A program made the position numbers and the translations under genes. From an uncultured Bacteroidales bacterium (lineage in GTDB: Bacteria > Bacteroidota > Bacteroidia > Bacteroidales > Paludibacteraceae), in contig CADCCH010000051.1 of assembly GCA_902799875.1 (NCBI GenBank), forward strand, positions 1-21,854: DNA of 21,854 bases. The letters are read 5' to 3'. Within the stretch, counting starts at the first letter, position 1. Each line of letters opens with the position of its first letter. Below are positions 16,591 to 21,854 of this stretch, in pieces. The notes under the pieces are model-generated. The model worked only from the letters and a program-made list of their open reading frames with translations, made no database searches and had not been told where the DNA came from.

Positions 16591-19500
16591 TTATTGGTTT
16601 ATTGACTGACCAAGGACGTTGTAGGTCTTGCCGTCACGGATGATGAGGAGTTGGCCGTTGCGGATCATCTTCTCATTTTCACCTGCGCCGTCAACCATCT
16701 GGTCCATACCGGTAGCGGAACCCTGCTCTTGGTGGATACCGATTACTCTGCGGCGCGGAGAAGGCTCTGATACGGTATAAGCAGGTATTTCCGACAACTT
16801 GATATACGCTCTGTTGGCGCTAAGATTGATCTCTATATCATCTGCTCCATCAAAGGCCTGGCGCAATTCGTTGTTTTGGAGTACGTAGAATCCTTCGCCT
16901 TTCACCTTCTCTCCGGTAATCGTACCATACAAACCGTTTTCGTTACCGGCTGATGCAGGGCTGCCCTCTGCGATATAGCCGAAGGATACGGAGGCAGCAG
17001 AAGCGAGGAAGAAATACGGGTTACCGGCTTCCATAGCATCCACCTCTTCCAGCAGCAGTCCGCTCTTGAGATCATCGGAGAACGAGAGTACCTTGTAAAC
17101 AGTTGCTCCGGCAATATCCGCAGCAGCTACAGCGAACGGCAAACAGATCGTACCGTAACGACCGGCAGTCACCTCGCGGGTGTAAGTATTAGCCACAGGA
17201 TTCTCATAGGTATATTCATAGCATCCGCGGTCAATGACACCCATTTTGCGGGTATTGCCTGCAAGATCTTTGGTTCCATAGAAATAACCTCCGTGTCCTG
17301 AATCAATCAGCCCTGCCGGCGACGGATATACAAGCGTGTAGTCTCCATTGGCTGCATCCGTAAAGCCCGGATCAGTATCTTTGTCCAGCAGAATGGTATT
17401 GACACCTTCGAAGTCCTCTCCACCTGCCAGTTTTCCATTCCAGACAACGGCATTGTGGACGAAGTTATTCTTTTGGTTGCCATAAGAAGAAAGGAGCATA
17501 ATCTGGCTTGCTTGTACTTCATTATTGGCTTTGTTGCCCCATACAATATTATTACAGAACTGCAACGGACCACCTACGTTAACACGTACGCCACACCAAT
17601 CGGGGTTGGAGGATGAAGTCTGAGAGTTATTCACAATGGTATTGCCAAATGCATAATGTACACCGCCCTCCAGAGCCATTCCTCCGACGCGCTGTGCCGC
17701 ACTATTACCAACTATCAAACAGTTAGCAATCGTACATGATTTGTTATTATCATATGTTAAGCGTACTCCGCCTGTATTCTCGTTACTTGTATTATTACGA
17801 ATAATACTATTGTACATAGCAGCGCCACTTTGTAACATAACGCCACCGGTATTACTTGTTGTCGTAGCATTGTTCTCTACTATACAATTCTGCACCGTAC
17901 CACCATATGCACGGATACCCGCTCCTGCTTTCGCTTGATTGTTTCTCACCTCGCAATTCAATGCTATCGCAGCCTGCAAGTGGATACCACCACCGGCGTC
18001 TGTTACTGTATTATTTTCAATGACAGAGTTCTGAACCGTTCCTCTAATACGCATACCTCCACCTTGATTAGCCGTATTGCCAGAAATGATACAATCATCA
18101 ATGATAACCCCCGCATTGCTGTCATCGCAATAGACACCACCACCTTGCGTGGTGCATACATTATTCATCACTTTACAGTGGTTCAACTGACCATTCTTAC
18201 AAAGCGCTGCACCACCACCTGTACCGGTAACATTACCATGTTGGATAACAAGATTACTCCAAACAGTAGGATTGGTAAATGCTGCAGATTGTGTTACTAC
18301 GCGTCCACTGCTGTTGGCGTCCAATATTGTTGCATAATCCGTTTGTGCGGTAAACTCATTATTCCAACCACCGCTGACATTCACGCCATCCTTCATAGTG
18401 AAATTGCCGTAGAAAGTACCAGCTTGTACATAGACGGTGTATCCTATAGCTGTATTGTTGATTTTCGTCTGCAAATCTTCGCCTACAAGCACGTATACAT
18501 CGCTCGCTACAATAGGATACTCATAGGCTCCCATATCTACCGCAGCATTGACAATACGATCATGGCCAACAAGGTCTTTTGCGACGGTCGCCTTGGCACT
18601 ATTACCACGATCCAATAAGATAGAGGTGGAAAGAAGAGAGAAGTCTCCGTTGGCCGCATTAACAAAGCCCGGATCATCTGCTGTCAATTGGATAGAAGTC
18701 TCTGCACTGTCATCGCCTTTCTGCCCCATAATAGCATTATAACTACGTTGTCCGGCTGACTTGTCGTAACGGGAGATATAATAAACCTGCTGAGCCTCAA
18801 CTGTCCCGTTCGACATATTGCCCCATACAACGTTGTTTACAAAGAATGTCCCATTTGGATTCATTGGCGTCTTATTTTTATCATATGCAATCTTTACGCC
18901 CGCTTGAGAACCGGTGCCAGTCAATTGGTTATTGCATACAATAGTATTACCTATCACATTAGAGAGAACACTCTCAAGAGAAAGACCGCCTATTGATCCA
19001 GATGCTGTATTGTTGTATATCAAATTATTGATAACATCGCTTTTCCCAAAGCAACGCACACCACCAGTGTCTCCTCCAGACAAATTGCCACGAACGATAC
19101 AGTTGACCATACGTCCTCCTTGTAAGTGCACTCCGCCTGCCGGACCTTTCTTTACTGAATTATTCGTATTGTTATTCTCAATCACACAGTTCAACAACGT
19201 ACCGCGTACGCGGGCGCCACCGCCGTGTGTTCCGCTGTTATTGCGGATCCAGCAGTCCTCGGCGCATACGTCCGTGGCTGCGTCCACGGCATCGTTGCCG
19301 ACACCGCCACCCATACAGTTACCATTGTAGGCGAAGGTGTTATTCTGAATGAGGCAGTGCTTGACCTGTCCCTTCTTACCGAGTGCTACACCAGAACTGA
19401 GCCCATTGGCAGGAGTGGTACTTATTGCCTTAAGATTACCGTTTTGGATGGTAAAGTTAGACCAGATGGTCCATGTAGTGAAATTAGACGGTTGCTCCAG

Positions 19501-19746
19501 AACACGTCCGGTCTCCTGGGCGTCGAGGATGGAAGCGTAGTCGGTCTGGGACTCAAAGTTCTCATCCCAACCACCGGATACATTGACGCCTTCCTTCATC
19601 TGGAAGTTACCATAATAGGTACCGGCTTGTACTTTGACTGTATCACCGAAAGATGCTGAATTGATTTTAGCTTGTAAATCGTCTCCTACCGAGACTTGAA
19701 CAATTGCTGCCTGGGCACCTGTCCAACAGAGCAACCCAACGAACAA
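16591..19746 (-). CDS. Beta-helix protein 1, two helix modules, start overlaps fecR
   Basis: This protein of about 1051 aa contains two homologous modules. Each opens with a DLQxKINxxxxGxTVxVQAGTxYGNF block and a GVNVSGGW block, followed by a parallel beta-helix with GGGxRxRGTxxNxxIENN rungs. They span roughly residues 14-395 and 400-800. A beta-rich domain follows, opening with GRYGTICLPFAVAA, and then the tail MIRNGQLLIIRDGKTYNVLG. The first module is closest to beta-helix 2, the second is more divergent. The start is a problem: the frame is closed by TGA at 19777-19779 and contains no ATG before the mature protein. The first usable codon is TTG at 19746, which leaves only a stub of the signal peptide (GLLCWTGAQA). 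The full hydrophobic stretch, IPFIPLFVGLLCWTGAQA, is encoded upstream without a start. It may be expressed from TTG, by a -1 frameshift out of fecR, or not at all. Confidence 0.75.
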   Translation of the reverse strand: MFVGLLCWTGAQAAIVQVSVGDDLQAKINSASFGDTVKVQAGTYYGNFQMKEGVNVSGGWDENFESQTDYASILDAQETGRVLEQPSNFTTWTIWSNFTIQNGNLKAISTTPANGLSSGVALGKKGQVKHCLIQNNTFAYNGNCMGGGVGNDAVDAATDVCAEDCWIRNNSGTHGGGARVRGTLLNCVIENNNTNNSVKKGPAGGVHLQGGRMVNCIVRGNLSGGDTGGVRCFGKSDVINNLIYNNTASGSIGGLSLESVLSNVIGNTIVCNNQLTGTGSQAGVKIAYDKNKTPMNPNGTFFVNNVVWGNMSNGTVEAQQVYYISRYDKSAGQRSYNAIMGQKGDDSAETSIQLTADDPGFVNAANGDFSLLSTSILLDRGNSAKATVAKDLVGHDRIVNAAVDMGAYEYPIVASDVYVLVGEDLQTKINNTAIGYTVYVQAGTFYGNFTMKDGVNVSGGWNNEFTAQTDYATILDANSSGRVVTQSAAFTNPTVWSNLVIQHGNVTGTGGGAALCKNGQLNHCKVMNNVCTTQGGGVYCDDSNAGVIIDDCIISGNTANQGGGMRIRGTVQNSVIENNTVTDAGGGIHLQAAIALNCEVRNNQAKAGAGIRAYGGTVQNCIVENNATTTSNTGGVMLQSGAAMYNSIIRNNTSNENTGGVRLTYDNNKSCTIANCLIVGNSAAQRVGGMALEGGVHYAFGNTIVNNSQTSSSNPDWCGVRVNVGGPLQFCNNIVWGNKANNEVQASQIMLLSSYGNQKNNFVHNAVVWNGKLAGGEDFEGVNTILLDKDTDPGFTDAANGDYTLVYPSPAGLIDSGHGGYFYGTKDLAGNTRKMGVIDRGCYEYTYENPVANTYTREVTAGRYGTICLPFAVAAADIAGATVYKVLSFSDDLKSGLLLEEVDAMEAGNPYFFLASAASVSFGYIAEGSPASAGNENGLYGTITGEKVKGEGFYVLQNNELRQAFDGADDIEINLSANRAYIKLSEIPAYTVSEPSPRRRVIGIHQEQGSATGMDQMVDGAGENEKMIRNGQLLIIRDGKTYNVLGQSINQ
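19367..19500. repeat. Near-identical tract shared by beta-helix 1 and 2 (copy B)
   Basis: This is the partner of 15956-16089, with three mismatches in 134 bp. It lies in module 1 of beta-helix 1. Immediately outside it (19257-19366 and from 19501) the two genes diverge clearly at the DNA level although the proteins stay alike. Confidence 0.75.
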
Positions 19747-20699
19747 AGGAATAAAGGGTATATATAAACCATTGTGTCATTATCCACATGATAACTCATG
19801 TCCGACGCAAGGCAGAGCACATCGAGGATGTTCCGTAGGGATGAGCGGCCAAGGTAGCCGGTGAAGCGCTCCTGCTTGAGTTCATCCGAGGTAATGACGA
19901 GGTCAATGTTATAATTGCGGGACAGCTCGGCGGCTATCTCTTCAAGGGTCTGGTCGTTATACTTGATCTCTCCGTTAAGCCATGCGGTATAGTCGGAAGG
20001 CGTGACGGTATGCTTGGAGAGGGCGAAGGTCTGCCGATCCATGAGCACACGGCTGCCGGGTTCCATCGTGAGGTCGGCATCGCGTGCGTTGACCCGCACC
20101 TTGCCGTCACGTAGCACCACAGATATATTTGACTCATCGCTATAGTTACGCACATCGAAAGAAGTTCCTAGACAAGTGACGGTCATGCCGTTGGCAGTAA
20201 CCACAAACGGATGCTCGGGATCACGTGCCACTTCAAAGAAGACTTCGCCGTCGATGGAGACCTGACGTTTGCCGTCAGCGAGGTTATAGCGCACGGTGGT
20301 CTGGGCATTGAGGGTGAGGGCTGTGCCGTCAGGAAGGGAGACACGGCTGTGCTCGCCCATACCAGTAGCGACGATGATTGGTGATTGGTGATCGGTGATT
20401 GGTGATTTTTGATTTTGGATGCCAAAGAGGACCCAACCGAAGGCACCAGAGATGATGAGGATGAGCATGACGGCAGCTATCGACCAGCAACGACGGCTGA
20501 TTAAAGGACGCTGTGTACGAGCGTAAACATTATTTAGAATACGCTCGCGTATGGGTTCGGGCATGCCGCCCTCGGCAAACTCGATGTCCGTCCGAAGCCA
20601 GCCACCGAGCTGTTCGTCCGCATGGAGCTGACGCAGCAGGCCCTCCCGCTCCTCAGCGGTAGCATTACCTGCCAGATATTTCTCGAATAATTGTTTCAT
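19686..20699 (-). CDS. fecR: FecR-family anti-sigma factor
   Basis: This 337-aa protein has a cytoplasmic N-terminal region (1-70) that binds the sigma factor, one transmembrane helix (about 72-94), a periplasmic FecR domain (about 110-205; VSLPDGTALTLNAQTTVRY, GEVFFEVARD, HPFVVTANGMTVTCLGTSFDV), and a C-terminal DUF4974/STN-like domain (about 245-314; YNDQTLEEIAAELSRNYNI). The last domain should touch the STN domain of SusC. Family members normally end where this one reads DNDTMVYIY (residue 314). Here 23 more residues follow, rich in Cys, Gln and Arg. They are just the out-of-frame reading of the beta-helix 1 signal peptide, so the natural stop has been lost. Residues 95-108 are encoded by a 7-bp tandem repeat. 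It lies 66 bases after the sigma gene. Confidence 0.9.
   Translation of the reverse strand: MKQLFEKYLAGNATAEEREGLLRQLHADEQLGGWLRTDIEFAEGGMPEPIRERILNNVYARTQRPLISRRCWSIAAVMLILIISGAFGWVLFGIQNQKSPITDHQSPIIVATGMGEHSRVSLPDGTALTLNAQTTVRYNLADGKRQVSIDGEVFFEVARDPEHPFVVTANGMTVTCLGTSFDVRNYSDESNISVVLRDGKVRVNARDADLTMEPGSRVLMDRQTFALSKHTVTPSDYTAWLNGEIKYNDQTLEEIAAELSRNYNIDLVITSDELKQERFTGYLGRSSLRNILDVLCLASDMSYHVDNDTMVYIYPLFLCSLGCSVGQVPRQQLFKSR
19752..19758 (-). promoter_or_regulatory. Candidate -1 frameshift heptamer (C CCT TTA) at the end of fecR
   Basis: On the minus strand, fecR codons read TAC CCT TTA TTC, so the heptamer C-CCT-TTA fits X-XXY-YYZ in the fecR frame. Slipping back one base gives CCC TTT ATT, which is exactly the open frame of beta-helix 1. 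A small downstream hairpin is possible (CTGT-TGG-ACAG about 20 bases on). One heptamer can arise by chance and no ribosome data exist here. Confidence 0.3.
20376..20417. repeat. Heptanucleotide tandem repeat (GATTGGT) inside fecR
   Basis: Six consecutive 7-bp units read GATTGGT, GATTGGT, GATCGGT, GATTGGT, GATTTTT and GATTTTG on the plus strand. The first four are near perfect and the last two degenerate. The 42 bases are in frame and encode the linker just outside the FecR transmembrane helix (QNQKSPITDHQSPI). Because 7 is not a multiple of 3, gain or loss of one unit would shift the fecR frame. Confidence 0.75.
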
Positions 20700-20740
20700 T
20701 GAATTTTGCCTTTCTACCTATAGGACAGCCGAGTGCGTCG

Positions 20741-20755
20741 CATCCCCTAATCGGG
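20741..20755 (-). promoter_or_regulatory. Repeated CCCGATTAGGGGATG element before fecR
   Basis: The 15 bases are identical to 21322-21336, which lies before the sigma gene. In the mRNA this copy lies about 41 bases ahead of the fecR ATG and can form a short CCC/GGG hairpin around GATTA. Duplication in the two leader segments suggests a shared regulatory role, but none is proven. Confidence 0.4.
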
Positions 20756-20765
20756 AGGAGAATTT

Positions 20766-21293
20766 TTAATCATTTAATCTTGCTCGTAGTTCTTTGAGGG
20801 CGAGGGTGATGTGGATCTCGACCGTTTTCTCACTGATATGGAGGGCGGCTGCGATCTCTTTGTTGGTCTTGTGCTCGAAGCGGCTCATAGTAAAGACACG
20901 TTGCCGCATAGGAGGCATGCTCGAGACAACTTGCTTGAGGTAGTCTTCGAGGGAACGGGCGTTCTGCCTGCTCTCCGGTTCGGTAGTCGCCTCGGAGCCG
21001 TGCTGCATGACGTACTCCTCATAGACATACCTGACCATGTCGTGCTCGCAGTAGTTGAGGAAGGTATGCTTGGCAGTAGAGAAGAGATAGCCGAGAGCCG
21101 CCTGCTGATCACGGAGACTGTCCCAGTGTTCCCACAGGCGTACAAAGGTCTCCTGCACAATCTCCTCGGCGAGGTACGAATCCCCGCCGGTTAGGCGCAG
21201 GGCAAAGCCATAGATATGGCGGCTATACGCGTCGTATAGTTGCTCAAACTCGCGCTTGCGGGCGGCTGTTCTATTATTGCCGAATATGCTCAT
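20766..21293 (-). CDS. ECF sigma factor, FecI-like
   Basis: This 175-aa protein has region 2 (about residues 13-80; EEIVQETFVRLWEHWDSL is the core and -10 recognition helix), a charged linker and region 4 (about 115-172). Region 4 carries MPPMRQRVFTMSRFEHKTNK and a helix-turn-helix KEIAAALHISEKTVEIHIT. Length and motifs match Bacteroidetes ECF sigma factors paired with FecR and SusC. It would be held by FecR until SusC binds substrate, then drive transcription of target promoters, perhaps including this operon. It is the first gene of the array. The start MSIFGNN is chosen because it precedes region 2 at the usual distance and follows an A+T-rich leader. Confidence 0.93.
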   Translation of the reverse strand: MSIFGNNRTAARKREFEQLYDAYSRHIYGFALRLTGGDSYLAEEIVQETFVRLWEHWDSLRDQQAALGYLFSTAKHTFLNYCEHDMVRYVYEEYVMQHGSEATTEPESRQNARSLEDYLKQVVSSMPPMRQRVFTMSRFEHKTNKEIAAALHISEKTVEIHITLALKELRARLND

Positions 21294-21319
21294 TCTATGA
21301 ATATGACAGTTGAGATGGA

Positions 21320-21341
21320 CACATCCCCTAATCGGGGTGTG
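21320..21341 (-). promoter_or_regulatory. Hairpin containing the repeated CCCGATTAGGGGATG element, before the sigma gene
   Basis: In the mRNA, CACACCCC-GATTA-GGGG-A-TGTG forms an 8-bp stem with a single bulged A and a 5-nt loop. It ends 26 bases before the sigma ATG. Positions 21322-21336 are the 15-bp repeat also found at 20741-20755. It could be a sigma-target or operator sequence, or an RNA element controlling translation. Confidence 0.4.
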
Positions 21342-21349
21342 ATTTTTTA

Positions 21350-21390
21350 GAAAAAAAGCGCAGGATCTGTATTTTATTACTTGTCCTGCG
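21350..21390 (-). terminator. Intrinsic terminator or attenuator upstream of the sigma gene
   Basis: On the minus strand CGCAGGA (21390-21384) and TCCTGCG (21365-21359) form a perfect 7-bp stem with an 18-nt loop, followed by C and TTTTTTT (21357-21351). It lies between the promoter at 21651-21682 and the sigma gene, so it would either end a small RNA or act as an attenuator for the operon. Confidence 0.75.
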
Positions 21391-21645
21391 GTTCAGAGGC
21401 TCTGCTACAAGCTTTGTTATAACCGAACAAGCAACACAGAACCTACGCTAAAAAAGTATATCAATCTCCCTCTGCCGGGAGCATAATATACCCTACGCAT
21501 ATATCTATTGTTGCATTGCTTTGACTATAACAATTTGGAATGTAGCAGTTTTCCGAACCGTCAAAACACGCGCTAATAAACGCCTTTTATGTAATCGCTT
21601 ATATCACCAACGATCAGAGCGGAAAGGATCTATATGCACCCTTTC
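21350..21645 (-). ncRNA. Candidate structured leader or small RNA, about 295 nt
   Basis: It is bounded by a Bacteroidetes-type promoter and an intrinsic terminator. Inside are a CTCCC-GGCAGA-GGGAG hairpin (about 21467-21482) and a longer interrupted stem in which GGTTC pairs with GAACC, CTGTGTTGC with GTAGCAGAG, and TTGTT with AACAA (about 21390-21442). A 27-codon frame starting MRRVYYAPGRG overlaps this, but nothing suggests it is a real protein. I see no signature of tmRNA, RNase P, SRP RNA, tRNA or a riboswitch family I know. It may be a free small RNA, or the attenuated 5' leader of the sigma operon. Confidence 0.45.
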
Positions 21646-21651
21646 GGGTGC
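21636..21651. promoter_or_regulatory. Perfect inverted repeat at the predicted transcription start
   Basis: GCACCC-TTTC-GGGTGC on the plus strand is a perfect 6-bp inverted repeat with a 4-base loop (GAAA in the other strand). It touches the last base of the -7 box and spans the expected start point, so it may be an operator. If transcription starts a little earlier than expected, it would be a 5' GNRA-capped hairpin. Confidence 0.4.
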
Positions 21652-21682
21652 AAAGATACTGATTTTTTTGCGAATAACCAAA
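21651..21682 (-). promoter_or_regulatory. Bacteroidetes-type promoter for the leader RNA and sigma operon
   Basis: On the minus strand TTTG (21682-21679) is followed after 20 bases by TATCTTTG (21658-21651). This fits the known -33 TTTG and -7 TAnnTTTG consensus of the Bacteroidetes housekeeping sigma factor at nearly ideal spacing. It predicts a start near 21645, about 350 bases ahead of the sigma gene. Confidence 0.7.
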
Positions 21683-21748
21683 TTTTTCGTATAAAATCGT
21701 AAAGAAAACTATATTTTGAAGCGAAATCAAAAGGGAATAGCGGATATG

Positions 21749-21833
21749 TGTCGGCAACTAGACGACGTAATACGAAGAAGAGATGTGGCGCGGGTGGGTA
21801 TGTCGTCAGCTAGACGACGTAATACAAAGAAGA
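21749..21833. repeat. Two 33-bp direct repeats, each with an inner inverted repeat
   Basis: Copies at 21749-21781 and 21801-21833 match at 30 of 33 positions (52-base period, 19 bases between). The core is CTAGACGACGTAATAC. Each contains an inverted repeat: GTCGTC-AGCTA-GACGAC is perfect in the second copy, and the first has one mismatch. The array may continue beyond the window edge. Upstream, 21683-21748 is A+T-rich with nothing recognisable. Confidence 0.7.
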
Positions 21834-21854
21834 AAAACGCACCGCAGGTATCTA

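Noticed and set aside
21350..21645. tmRNA, RNase P RNA, SRP RNA, tRNA or a known riboswitch in the leader
   Set aside because: None of their hallmark sequences (for example a T-loop GTTCGA or the RNase P core) are visible.
21749..21833. CRISPR array
   Set aside because: Only two imperfect repeats with a 19-base gap, no cas genes, and the repeat copies differ at three sites; spacer size is too short for a typical array.
21746..21854. Plus-strand open frame starting MCRQLDDV and running off the window end
   Set aside because: It consists mainly of the 33-bp repeats read in two different frames, with a highly Arg/Lys-rich product; too short and too repetitive to support.

Overview
The window looks like a Bacteroidales chromosome segment, most like Prevotellaceae or related gut lineages. 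The evidence is a SusC/SusD pair, a FecI-like ECF sigma factor with a FecR anti-sigma partner, a Bacteroidetes-type promoter (TTTG, then TATCTTTG after 20 bases), short T9SS-like C-terminal tails, and A+T-rich gaps without strong Shine-Dalgarno sites. No rRNA, tRNA, CRISPR array, integrase or transposase is visible. The organism assignment is inference; there is no taxonomic marker.

All 16 genes I support lie on the minus strand, so the locus reads from right to left. At the right end (21294-21854) is a 561-base gene-free region. It holds two copies of a 33-bp direct repeat, a promoter, a structured leader or small-RNA candidate, and an intrinsic terminator. Next come the sigma factor (21293-20766) and FecR (20699-19686). 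They are followed by a 1051-aa two-module beta-helix protein whose start overlaps fecR, a 51-aa small protein, a second beta-helix protein, a 136-aa lipoprotein, SusC with an N-terminal STN signalling domain, and SusD. The left third carries a third beta-helix protein, a HAD phosphatase, an endonuclease/exonuclease/phosphatase (EEP)-fold secreted protein, a fourth beta-helix protein, two small A+T-rich lipoproteins, a GH65-type glycosidase and a Gfo/Idh/MocA oxidoreductase. A hairpin plus T-tract closes the unit at 4-31. No gap inside the array exceeds about 70 bases and several genes overlap by 1-4 bases, so one roughly 21-kb operon is likely.

Inferred function: SusC (with STN) and SusD bind and import a glycan. 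The STN domain contacts FecR, which releases the ECF sigma factor to raise expression. GH65 (periplasmic), Gfo/Idh/MocA and the HAD phosphatase would process the sugar. There is no recognisable endo-acting polysaccharidase; four secreted beta-helix proteins (five helix modules) take that place and are the most distinctive content.

The features most worth a second look are: (1) the fecR/beta-helix junction, where the beta-helix gene has no ATG and a CCCTTTA heptamer sits in exactly the frame that a -1 shift needs to fuse the two; (2) a 6 x 7-bp tandem repeat inside fecR; (3) the promoter-to-terminator leader upstream of the sigma gene; (4) an EEP-fold protein lacking its last catalytic motif next to a beta-helix protein lacking a signal peptide; (5) an unannotated 51-aa small protein; and (6) a sharply bounded near-identity tract between two beta-helix genes.
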